From Agathobaculum ammoniilyticum (GTDB lineage Bacteria > Bacillota > Clostridia > Oscillospirales > Butyricicoccaceae), in assembly GCF_025567315.1 (NCBI RefSeq), contig NZ_JAOQJE010000008.1:62001-126000 (forward strand): 64,000 nucleotides of DNA. The letters run 5' to 3'. Position 1 is the first letter of the stretch, and each line of letters begins with the position of its first letter. Positions 26,457 to 33,701 of the stretch are shown one piece after another. The translations under genes and the position numbers were made by a program. Below the pieces are notes generated by a model. It made no database searches. It was given only the letters and a program-made list of their open reading frames with translations, and had not been told where the DNA came from.

Positions 26457-27366
26457 CCAGAGAATGCAGCAATGGCTGGAAAACTCACGGCAAAGGTTTT
26501 TTGAATCGGATTATAAAGAACTGGATAAGGAACTGACTCCCGAAGGACGGACAGAATGGAACAGCATTTATGCTTCCTACCGGTCCGGAGCGCTGCTGCA
26601 TGGAACTGTGATCGGCGTAGAGAAGATTGCGGCGCCTTCCATGGACAGCGCAGGGGGAGTTGGCGACGGATCGGATGAGATTCCTTGCATTGTGGTTGTG
26701 CCGTACCGTGCAAAGATACTGATTCCGGAGCCGTTGATATGGTGGCCGGGCGAGGAAAGAGAGAGCTTCTTACTCAACCATATGGGCGGGGCGAATGTGG
26801 ATTTTGTGATTATAGCAGTAGACCGGCTGAATGAATTTGCCATCGCCTCACGGGTACGGGCAATGGACCGCAGGAGATGGCAAATGACAATGGTTGAGAG
26901 ACTGCAGGCCGGCGACATAACAAGCTGTGAGATCCTGAGTGTTGGGCCGGGCCTGCTGACGATGTCCTGTCATGGCTTTGACTATACGGTGACTCAATCC
27001 GGATTGTCCTACTCCTGCCTTGGGGACTTGCGGTCTGTTTACCGGCCGGGACAAAGGCTGAAAGCAAAAGTGATAGCGGTGGACGAGGGGAATTTGGAAA
27101 TTTCGGTAAAGGACGCCGCGCCTGATCCTTATATTGGGGCGGAGTACCGTCATCCTGTGGGTTCGACACGGCTTGCCACTATCATCAGCAAATATAAGGG
27201 CGGCGTGTTTGCGAGGCTGACGGATGGTTGTACGGTCGTTTGCCGTTATGCCAGGCAGTTTGAAGACAGTCAATTCCGTCCGGAGGATATCGTGAATGTG
27301 GAGATAACCTCGTACATGGATGGCAGGAAATGGCTGCGGGGTAAAATAAAGGGGAAAATTGGGTAG
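26446..27366 (+). CDS. S1-domain RNA-binding protein of the ICE
   Basis: A 306-aa protein. Two segments look like S1/OB domains: residues about 45-115 (GALLHGTVIGVEKI) and 180-240 (YRPGQRLKAKVIAVDEGNLEISVKD); a third, GSTRLATIISKYKGGVFARLTDG, has the same strand pattern. S1-like proteins are a regular accessory of Clostridia ICEs; role unproven. It closes the plus-strand transfer operon. Confidence 0.8.
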   Translation: MGIDQRMQQWLENSRQRFFESDYKELDKELTPEGRTEWNSIYASYRSGALLHGTVIGVEKIAAPSMDSAGGVGDGSDEIPCIVVVPYRAKILIPEPLIWWPGEERESFLLNHMGGANVDFVIIAVDRLNEFAIASRVRAMDRRRWQMTMVERLQAGDITSCEILSVGPGLLTMSCHGFDYTVTQSGLSYSCLGDLRSVYRPGQRLKAKVIAVDEGNLEISVKDAAPDPYIGAEYRHPVGSTRLATIISKYKGGVFARLTDGCTVVCRYARQFEDSQFRPEDIVNVEITSYMDGRKWLRGKIKGKIG

Positions 27367-27419
27367 CGATACGGAAAGAGCGGCGGTACCCCATGTAAAG
27401 GCATCTTCCAAATGAAGGA

Positions 27420-27458
27420 ACAGGCAGGTATTGCGGCTGCAATACCTGCCTGTTTTTA
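27420..27458 (+). terminator. Terminator of the plus-strand ICE operon
   Basis: Perfect 14-bp stem (27421-27434 with 27439-27452), GGCT loop, then TTTTTATG. Confidence 0.95.
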
Positions 27459-27508
27459 TGCCCCACACTTTCTTTATTCCTTTTTACCGGACTGCCGCGG
27501 CAGACGTC

Positions 27509-27688
27509 TTACTGATACTGTTCCCAGTTGGGATGGTCGGTCAGCTTTGTCCAATGCTCATGGATGTATTCCTTGCGGTCGAAGTCGCGGCCGTTGGTGG
27601 CCTCCTACACAGCCAGATAGAACCAATCCCCCGGCTGATTGTCCGGCTATACATGCATGCCGGACAGCAGATACCTGCCAAAAGCCAT
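27509..27688 (-). pseudogene. Decayed small ICE gene fragment
   Basis: A frame from ATG 27688 reads MAFGRYLLSGMHV, TAG, PDNQPGDWFYLAV, TAG, then EATNGRDFDRKEYIHEHWTK and DHPNWEQYQ before its stop at 27509. The composition and the FDR..YI..HW..LTDHPNWEQY pattern resemble the end of a mobile-element protein, but two in-frame stops break it. The family was not identified. Confidence 0.4.
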
Positions 27689-27822
27689 GATTTATTCCGT
27701 CAAGATTTCTCTTTCCGTTATTTTAAGACCTGTAGTTTGATTGATATAGATATTGTACCTGAACGTGAAGCCTTTATGCGGAAAGCCAAAACCGGCCATC
27801 TTTACTGGAATGGAATCAGAAC

Positions 27823-27856
27823 GAAAAAGAGTCCAGCAGTGAAATCTGCCGGACTC
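27823..27856 (-). terminator. Terminator downstream of the holin/sigma operon
   Basis: Hairpin GAGTCC-GCAG / CTGC-GGACTC (27829-27856) with one mismatch, followed on the minus strand by TTTTT. It is about 60 bp beyond the holin stop. Confidence 0.65.
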
Positions 27857-27917
27857 AATAAAAGATAAAGATTGTACTATTTTTCGAACGAGTTATCTAA
27901 TTATCAATGTAAAACAA

Positions 27918-28331
27918 TTATTTTTCATTTGAATCTTTTGTATTGTCTATTTGCTCCAGAAGGTCTTTCAACTTTGCTGGAACAGGCAACCCTAATTTAG
28001 TGGCGTTTTCTATAATGGATATACCCTCGTTTGAAAGATAGAAAAAAATAATAGCTGTTTGGAACGTCTGGCCACTGCCGATAATATAAGCATCAATCAT
28101 ATGCCCGATTCCAACAAAAGCTAATATTAATATCTTTTTGAAAATACCTCGTGCGCCAATGGCGCTGGATAATCCTCTGCTCACAATAGCGATCATAACA
28201 CCACTAATATAATCAATGACCATAAATGCACATAGCATATAGAGTATAGGACTTCCCACTCCCCAAAACCAGCCTATTGCAGCACCAATGATAGAAACAT
28301 AAGCTTGACCAATTGCCCGAAAAGTATCCAT
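27918..28331 (-). CDS. Phage-type holin (toxin-secretion/TcdE-like holin family)
   Basis: A 137-aa membrane protein with three hydrophobic helices (about residues 10-50, 70-88 and a shorter one near 92) and a charged C-terminal tail (KLKDLLEQIDNTKDSNEK). The pattern YMLCAFMVIDYISGVMIAI and GIFKKILILAFVGIGHMID is typical of the holin family that includes TcdE and phage lysis holins. Its ATG directly follows the stop of the sigma-factor gene (TAAATG), so the two are translationally coupled. No endolysin is adjacent, which argues for export or release rather than phage lysis. Confidence 0.85.
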   Translation of the reverse strand: MDTFRAIGQAYVSIIGAAIGWFWGVGSPILYMLCAFMVIDYISGVMIAIVSRGLSSAIGARGIFKKILILAFVGIGHMIDAYIIGSGQTFQTAIIFFYLSNEGISIIENATKLGLPVPAKLKDLLEQIDNTKDSNEK

Positions 28332-28886
28332 TTATGTGTCCACTCCCTTTCGCCGGGTTATTCCCCAATACGCGCTCAGTTTGTTTAAAGCACGCTTTTT
28401 GTTCTGATTTATATATTGACGAGATACGTTCAGTCGTTTCGCAAGCCATGCGCTTGGCATTCCCTGAAGACATGTCCAATACACGATTTCAAATTCTCTT
28501 TTAGAGAGTACATCTTTGAGTTCTTCCTTCAACAAATCGTCATAATTGTCACTTACAGACATTGAGGAGAGAATCTTGTACTCCTGATCTTCCGTAAAAG
28601 ACGAAAGATTGCTCTCGAGGGGAGGGGTTTTAACCTTACAGAGATATGCGTTATGTAGCGAGTGAACTATGTAATTCGTGTATGCCCCTTCGTTTTTGAT
28701 CTTTATATCTTCCCAAGGGGTTTCTTTGATTAGTCGAATCAGATGACATCGAAGCTCCTCATAAGGATCGTTACATCGATACAATAGCGAGGCGTATTTT
28801 CGCAAAATAGGGTCGAATTTCTCAATTATCATCATCGTGGATTCGTCTGAGCCGGATTGAGCGTTACGAAGCATTTCTAACAACAA
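28332..28886 (-). CDS. Sigma-70-like factor (UviA/TcdR-like class)
   Basis: A 184-aa protein. The N-terminal part resembles a reduced region 2 (IIEKFDPILRKYASLL, ELRCHLIRLIKE), and the C-terminus is a region-4-type helix-turn-helix (LSKREFEIVYWTCLQGMPSA, LNVSRQYINQNKKRALNKL). Such small sigma factors (TcdR, UviA, BotR, TetR of clostridia, and ORF7 of Tn916-type elements) drive adjacent toxin, bacteriocin or transfer genes. The start is the TTG at 28886 with GGGAG upstream; ATG 28874 is an alternative. It is coupled to the holin gene, a pairing known from uviA-uviB and tcdR-tcdE. Confidence 0.75.
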   Translation of the reverse strand: MLLEMLRNAQSGSDESTMMIIEKFDPILRKYASLLYRCNDPYEELRCHLIRLIKETPWEDIKIKNEGAYTNYIVHSLHNAYLCKVKTPPLESNLSSFTEDQEYKILSSMSVSDNYDDLLKEELKDVLSKREFEIVYWTCLQGMPSAWLAKRLNVSRQYINQNKKRALNKLSAYWGITRRKGVDT

Positions 28887-29233
28887 TTAAATCACTCCCG
28901 AAATCCATGCTTTCGATGGATAACGAGTAATGATAAAAAAAGACTGCGAATGTAAACCGTTGTTAAAGTCCAAACGGTAAACTACGCAGTAAATAAATAG
29001 ACGAATTTTGGGGAGTTAACAAATATAATATCAGAAAAATTTATTTGAAAAAAACATTAGAAAAATTTGGTTAAGATGCGTAATATAATTGGTGGTATAG
29101 CGGGTATATTCATACGAAAAAGGGGAAGTATGTCTATACATAATATGCAAGTTATATTAGACATGTCGTGTCGTGTAAATTCTGGAATAAATCTGACATA
29201 ATAATAAAAAACCAAAGAAAGTGTCAGGGTTCT
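28887..29233. other. AT-rich divergent intergenic region
   Basis: About 350 bp without a coding signal between the minus-strand sigma gene and the plus-strand XRE gene. It must hold the promoters of both operons. No convincing -35/-10 pair was singled out because of the high AT content. Confidence 0.5.
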
Positions 29234-29602
29234 ATGGAAATAGATTGGATGGCTTGCGGAAAACGCATTCAAACATTACGGGATTCTCTGAAGCTTACAC
29301 AAGAAGAGTTAGCAGAGATAGTTGGTGTTTCCTCTAACAGTATGAGCCGTATCGAAAGAGGCACACAGCATACGACAGTCAGTGCTTTGAGATCAATTGC
29401 GCGAACATTCCATGTGTCTATGGATTATCTCCTTGACGGGATTGAAGTATATATGGATGCTCCTCAGATAGAGGAGAGTTTAATGGCACTCGGCGAGATT
29501 GGAAATCAACTTGCACGTTGTACGCCAAAACAGTTGCATTATGTATCAAAAACACTGTTGCCAGCACTTTTGTTACGTAATGAATTGGAAGAGCTTAATT
29601 AG
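29234..29602 (+). CDS. XRE-family transcriptional regulator
   Basis: A 122-aa protein with an N-terminal Cro/C1 helix-turn-helix (RIQTLRDSLKLTQEELAEIV, SNSMSRIERG) and a helical tail (MDYLLDGIEVYM...). It is the first gene of the plus-strand part of the AT-rich island and a likely repressor of it. Confidence 0.9.
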   Translation: MEIDWMACGKRIQTLRDSLKLTQEELAEIVGVSSNSMSRIERGTQHTTVSALRSIARTFHVSMDYLLDGIEVYMDAPQIEESLMALGEIGNQLARCTPKQLHYVSKTLLPALLLRNELEELN

Positions 29603-29618
29603 ATGGGATTATTGCAAT

Positions 29619-30194
29619 ATGGCATCAATTAATGAGGCGTTAGCAAATCACAAGTTATATCGTTTACTAAAGCGCATAGCTGAAGGTGATGAGCAAGCAG
29701 TCGATAATCTATATAGCGATTATGGTGATTTTATTTATTTTCATATCTTGAATATTACAGATAATAAATATATTGCTGAAGAGATTTTTCAAGAGGTCTT
29801 TATCAACATTATTATGTTGTCGCCTGACAAGTTACCGAGATTTGGTGCTACCAGTTGGCTGACCACAGTGACGCATAACACAACTATTTCATATTTGAAA
29901 AAGCGCGAAATACGCTTATCAAGTTTGCCATCACTTGAGACGGTTTTCGAGTCAGAGCATGCGATGCCTACAAGCAGCGGAATAGAAGATAGCATTGTTT
30001 CCAAAATATATATCAAGGATTTATTGTCAATACTAAAAAAAGATACACAACAAATCATGTCTCTTAGATATCAGGGCTATACCTTCAACGAGATTGCAGA
30101 TGAGTTGCATATGAATCCAGCTACTGTTCGCAGCCGATATTCCCGAGCACGAACGGAAATCAAAAAAATTATGGGTGAACAAAATGACAAATAG
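29619..30194 (+). CDS. ECF-type RNA polymerase sigma factor
   Basis: A 191-aa sigma factor. Region 2: AVDNLYSDYGDFIYFHIL, NKYIAEEIFQEVFINI, ATSWLTTVTHNTTISYLKKR. Region 4: LKKDTQQIMSLRYQGYTFNE, ELHMNPATVRSRYSRARTEI. It overlaps the next gene, a two-helix membrane protein, the usual sigma/anti-sigma arrangement. It probably directs transcription of the secreted protease operon downstream and its own promoter. Confidence 0.9.
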   Translation: MASINEALANHKLYRLLKRIAEGDEQAVDNLYSDYGDFIYFHILNITDNKYIAEEIFQEVFINIIMLSPDKLPRFGATSWLTTVTHNTTISYLKKREIRLSSLPSLETVFESEHAMPTSSGIEDSIVSKIYIKDLLSILKKDTQQIMSLRYQGYTFNEIADELHMNPATVRSRYSRARTEIKKIMGEQNDK

Positions 30195-30588
30195 TGATCG
30201 CGATCAGGAGCTGTTACAAAAGTATATGGCTCATCTTTTGCCAGAAGATGATGAAAGGTTAAAGCAGATCAAACAACATGTTGGAAGTGAGATATTCCGA
30301 AGTCGGCAGAAATCAACGTTGAAAAAGCGGGCGAGCCGTTTTTATATGGCTTCTATTATAAGCGTACTTTTGTGCCTGGGAACATTTGGTGGATATCGGT
30401 TCTTACTTCAAAACCAGCTATCTGGATCGCACGCTATTTCGAATGTATTTGGACTAAACCTCCTAAACAAGATTCAAAATCCTGAATTCATAGCAGTTCT
30501 CTTTGTTTTGTTTGCAGTTTTTTTAATTTGCGCGATTATCTTTCTATGGCGTGGCCTTGCAAGCCAGAAAAAATCGAAAAGGCTTTGA
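30184..30588 (+). CDS. Putative anti-sigma factor, membrane protein
   Basis: A 134-aa protein: charged cytoplasmic N-terminus (about 55 residues), membrane helix about 55-75, short outside loop, and a second helix about 104-125 with a basic end. Overlap with the ECF sigma gene and this topology are the basis for calling it an anti-sigma factor; no zinc motif is present. The start is ATG 30184 or GTG 30175. Confidence 0.6.
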   Translation: MTNSDRDQELLQKYMAHLLPEDDERLKQIKQHVGSEIFRSRQKSTLKKRASRFYMASIISVLLCLGTFGGYRFLLQNQLSGSHAISNVFGLNLLNKIQNPEFIAVLFVLFAVFLICAIIFLWRGLASQKKSKRL

Positions 30589-30610
30589 ATTGTTGCATCA
30601 AATAGATAGT

Positions 30611-30658
30611 ACTCCTTAGTCTGTTATATTGTAGGACCTACAAAACAGACTAAGGAGT
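30611..30658 (+). promoter_or_regulatory. Long hairpin that hides the ribosome site of the protease gene
   Basis: Perfect 15-bp outer stem (30611-30625 with 30644-30658), an ATA bulge and an inner 7-bp stem (TTGTAGG/CCTACAA). The 3' arm contains TAAGGAG, the ribosome site of the gene starting at 30667. There is no T-run directly after it, so translational control is at least as likely as termination. Confidence 0.7.
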
Positions 30659-30666
30659 GTTTATTT

Positions 30667-31257
30667 ATGAAAAACAAAAAGAGAATACCTTTCGCTGTGT
30701 GCCTGACTGCAGCGCTCTTTGCTGGTATGGTTACGGCACATGCCTATGCAATCTTGGCTGCCGGTGGATTTACTCCTGTCCCAACACAAGTAGTGCCATA
30801 TAAGGGGTTTAGCAGTTCTATCAACTCTGCAATTTCAAGCGCATGTTCAGCATGGAACGGCGCAGGGGCCGGAAGTCTGGTCACACGATCAAGTAGTACA
30901 CACAGCAACACGCAGTTTCCGTTGAAAAACGGTGCAAATCAGATCACACATACCAATATGGGAAAAAATGAAATGATGATGGATACCCGCTTGACAGAAG
31001 TAAAAATTGTCGGTGTAATAGCCTATAATACAGAAGTGGATATCAACGTTAATACTGCATATCCATGGTCCACTACAGGTGATCCTAATGCATATGATTT
31101 TCAAAATTGTTTTACACATGAACTCGGCCATCTTTTAGGTCTTAACGATGAAAACTCAAAATCAGACAGCACAATGTATTCGGTTACCAGTGTAGGTGAA
31201 ACGAAGAAACGAACATTAGCACAAGATGACAAAAACGGCATCAATGCTATCTATTAA
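30667..31257 (+). CDS. Secreted matrixin-type zinc metalloprotease
   Basis: A 196-aa protein with an N-terminal signal peptide (MKNKKRIPFAVCLTAALFAG, cleavage near AHAYA) and a short metzincin domain. The zinc motif is HELGHLLGLND (HExxHxxGxxD), the third ligand being Asp as in snapalysin-like enzymes rather than His. A Met-turn candidate STMYSV follows at the expected distance. Small size and no prodomain suggest a simple exoprotease. It lies downstream of a sigma/anti-sigma pair and a ribosome-site-masking hairpin, so expression is likely to be tightly controlled. Confidence 0.85.
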   Translation: MKNKKRIPFAVCLTAALFAGMVTAHAYAILAAGGFTPVPTQVVPYKGFSSSINSAISSACSAWNGAGAGSLVTRSSSTHSNTQFPLKNGANQITHTNMGKNEMMMDTRLTEVKIVGVIAYNTEVDINVNTAYPWSTTGDPNAYDFQNCFTHELGHLLGLNDENSKSDSTMYSVTSVGETKKRTLAQDDKNGINAIY

Positions 31258-31275
31258 AGTGTGAGGAGAGGCAAA

Positions 31276-31926
31276 ATGAAAAAGTTAGCGATTTTTACAA
31301 TGGTGTTCTGCTGTGGAATATTGGCTTATTTCGCCTTACCTAAGACCGTTTCCATTCGGGTTGATGCCATAACGGCATATATGTCGTTAGAAGAAATGGT
31401 TACCAAAGCTGACTTGGTTGCAGAGGTCAATGTGAAATCATTAAGTGAAAGCGAATGGAATGTTGACGAAAATGGGGATCAAATCGATCAAATACATACG
31501 GATGTAAAGGTACAACCATTAAATATTTATTTTTGTGATACAGATGGAATCAAAAACATATCAGATGCAGAAGAAATCGTCGTAAGAACCGATATCGGGC
31601 GGATTGGAAACACCATACAAACATCTTCTAGCTACCCATCGCTGGCAGAAAATGAAACGGCCTTATTGTTTCTTGCAGAGGAGTCTGACGAAACAGGCAC
31701 TTATTACATCATTTTGGGTAACAACCAAGGTAAGTTTACAAAGCAGGAAAGTAGCGGAGAACACTACTATACCAATGGCCGTGACCAACTACCTGTCGAA
31801 GGGATTCAGGAAACGCTTCACCAAATCGCAATGGATAATGTAGATACGAAATGGGCAAGCGACTATTATACAGATGAAGAAATTAAGGCTATGAATGATG
31901 CGTTATTTGAGTCAGGAGAAGAATGA
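31276..31926 (+). CDS. Membrane-anchored or secreted protein of unknown function, protease partner
   Basis: A 216-aa protein with an N-terminal hydrophobic helix (about residues 4-22) that anchors or exports it. The outside part is beta-rich (LVAEVNVKSL, EEIVVRTDIGRIGN, ENETALLFLAEES, TYYIILGNNQGKF), a pattern I associate with secreted proteins encoded near matrixins, but no named family can be given. It starts 18 bp after the protease gene with GAGGAG, so it is co-transcribed; it could be an inhibitor, chaperone or substrate of the protease. Confidence 0.65.
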   Translation: MKKLAIFTMVFCCGILAYFALPKTVSIRVDAITAYMSLEEMVTKADLVAEVNVKSLSESEWNVDENGDQIDQIHTDVKVQPLNIYFCDTDGIKNISDAEEIVVRTDIGRIGNTIQTSSSYPSLAENETALLFLAEESDETGTYYIILGNNQGKFTKQESSGEHYYTNGRDQLPVEGIQETLHQIAMDNVDTKWASDYYTDEEIKAMNDALFESGEE

Positions 31927-32491
31927 GTTACGACGTAGACCGGTCGTTATAGGATTTTACTTAATTGATTCTTCAATTCAAATTACAATTGAAGAATGTT
32001 ACAAACGTTATTATGCTGAACTTGTGCAATTAGTTGAATATATTGTTCATCATCACGATTTAAGTGAGGATATAGTTCAAAATCTTTTTGTGGAATTGCT
32101 TCAGTCTCATTCTATGCGCAAAGTGATGAATCTGCAGCATTTGAAACAATATTTTCGACTGGCAGCAAGATGCAGGGCGTACGACTGGTTGCGTTTATGT
32201 GAGCGCATGAGGATAGCACCTACATCTGGAGCGGTACCGGTACCTATGCTTGAGGCTGATACGGATCCGGAAAATCACATTATGTTGGTTGAACAAATAC
32301 AAAAAATAGAAATTTTTCTTGCTATGCAACAGGTGCGGAATCGAAAAATTTTTTTGTTGTATTTAAGCGGTATAGGCGTACGATCACTGGCACAGATATT
32401 TGGTATTGCGACTACCACGGTATATGCGATTCTTGGGAAGATGCGGCGCAGCCTTAAAGTGTTTCTTCATATGGAAGAGAAAGCACAATAG
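31895..32491 (+). CDS. Third sigma-70-family factor of the island
   Basis: Up to 198 aa. Region 2 is recognisable (ECYKRYYAELVQLVEYIVHH, DLSEDIVQNLFVELL, LKQYFRLAARCRAYDWLR), and a region-4-like helix-turn-helix ends the protein (IFLLYLSGIGVRSLAQIFGI, TTTVYAILGKMRRSL). The start at 31895 lies within the preceding gene with a weak TAAGG site; no better start is seen before residue 25, so the N-terminus is uncertain. It is followed by a terminator whose loop contains its stop codon. Confidence 0.75.
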   Translation: MMRYLSQEKNELRRRPVVIGFYLIDSSIQITIEECYKRYYAELVQLVEYIVHHHDLSEDIVQNLFVELLQSHSMRKVMNLQHLKQYFRLAARCRAYDWLRLCERMRIAPTSGAVPVPMLEADTDPENHIMLVEQIQKIEIFLAMQQVRNRKIFLLYLSGIGVRSLAQIFGIATTTVYAILGKMRRSLKVFLHMEEKAQ

Positions 32492-32508
32492 TGCTTTCTC
32501 TTTTTTTC
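32475..32508 (+). terminator. Terminator after the third sigma-factor gene
   Basis: Perfect 10-bp stem (32477-32486 with 32491-32500), AATA loop, then seven T residues. The stop codon TAG (32489-32491) is in the loop. Confidence 0.95.
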
Positions 32509-32640
32509 CCTTATGTTTACTTTTGCGCTTTTTTTTCTCTTTTATAGATGAACTTGAAATTCCGTGCAACTGCTTGGGCAAAGCAGCTACGCGTTAGGCC
32601 CAATAGAATTTTAAGTAAAAAATAATAGGAGAGATGAATT

Positions 32641-33651
32641 ATGAGTTATACCCCTGTTGCCTATACTGCAAACGGTAGTACCCTGGTGTACTCTAATACA
32701 CCTGAGGCTATTAAAGGTACCACACTTGGAAGTGGGCGTAAAAAGTGCCTTTACACAGTAAAGTATAATTTGCCAGTTAACCAGATTGTAAATATTGAGT
32801 ACTACCATAGCAACCAATCTGGCGGTAATTTGACTTTTGGTGTGTACCTTGCCAATACTGGCACTACTGCAGCGCGATATGTTATACGCCGTATATCTGG
32901 TCAGTCAGGATCGACTTCACAAAGTGCGGCAATTGCGCTTAAGTGCAATAAAAGCTTCTATCAGAGTTCCATTAACAGTGCACAAGATTCGCCACTTAAC
33001 CCTAACATGGGACGCGTAATTTGTAAACAGACGGTTGGTGCGCCGACTACAATTAACGGAAAAGTGGAAATTCAGGCAATGACCTCTGGGCTTGTAGCAT
33101 ATGTCGTTTTTTATGATAGCACCTACGTCAGTACCCCGACTGCGTCTAATCTTGTGCGGGCAGAAGACGATAACCTTAATCGCACATCGGCAGTATTCAC
33201 TTATAATCACCGGTCAACCAGCACTATTACACCGGTTGTAGGAAGACAATATCTTTTATATGCTACCGAAGGCGATTCTACGGTATCTAGTCCGCTCACG
33301 TTCAATCCTGGAGAATATCCCCTTTCTGCAAGTCAGGCAACTGCCGGCAAGGATGGTATTGGTACACAGCGAGCTGATGGCAAAAATACAAAGTGGCTCT
33401 GTCTGGGCAACTACGGTTGTGTATATGATATTAACTTTGTTAGCACCAAAAATAGAATTGCTAAAATTGCACCGATCCGTGCTAACAACTGTTGCTTTAT
33501 GGCACGAGCAAACGGCGGAGTATGGTATGATTATTCTAATATTACAAAGAATAATCCATATACCGTTCGCCTTGACAGTCTAAACCAGCTTTCGCTTGTT
33601 CTGGTTGGCGGTAATACAGGAGACCTTAAACTGTATTTTGAAGACGCATAA
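32641..33651 (+). CDS. 336-aa protein of unknown function
   Basis: A Thr/Ser/Asn/Gly-rich, beta-strand-dominated protein with no signal peptide, membrane helix or known motif (begins MSYTPVAYTANGST, ends DLKLYFEDA). Two halves look internally similar in composition; a Cys pair (NNCCF) is near the end. AGGAGAG precedes the ATG. It has its own leader after the sigma-gene terminator and a strong terminator behind. Given a holin and three sigma factors nearby, it may be a released structural or effector protein, but nothing in the sequence proves that. Confidence 0.6.
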   Translation: MSYTPVAYTANGSTLVYSNTPEAIKGTTLGSGRKKCLYTVKYNLPVNQIVNIEYYHSNQSGGNLTFGVYLANTGTTAARYVIRRISGQSGSTSQSAAIALKCNKSFYQSSINSAQDSPLNPNMGRVICKQTVGAPTTINGKVEIQAMTSGLVAYVVFYDSTYVSTPTASNLVRAEDDNLNRTSAVFTYNHRSTSTITPVVGRQYLLYATEGDSTVSSPLTFNPGEYPLSASQATAGKDGIGTQRADGKNTKWLCLGNYGCVYDINFVSTKNRIAKIAPIRANNCCFMARANGGVWYDYSNITKNNPYTVRLDSLNQLSLVLVGGNTGDLKLYFEDA

Positions 33652-33655
33652 TTAA

Positions 33656-33700
33656 AAGCCAAGCGCTATCTGCGTAAAGCAGATAGCGCTTGGCTTATTA
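33656..33700. terminator. Bidirectional terminator between convergent genes
   Basis: Perfect 18-bp stem (33656-33673 with 33679-33696) with a 5-nt loop; A/T-rich on both sides (TTTTAAT on the minus strand). It separates the 336-aa protein gene from the SLH gene. Confidence 0.9.
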
Positions 33701-33701
33701 A

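Noticed and set aside
27431..27868. 145-aa plus-strand frame after the ICE terminator
   Set aside because: It begins inside the terminator hairpin, has no ribosome site and no domain; the minus strand carries a gene fragment here.
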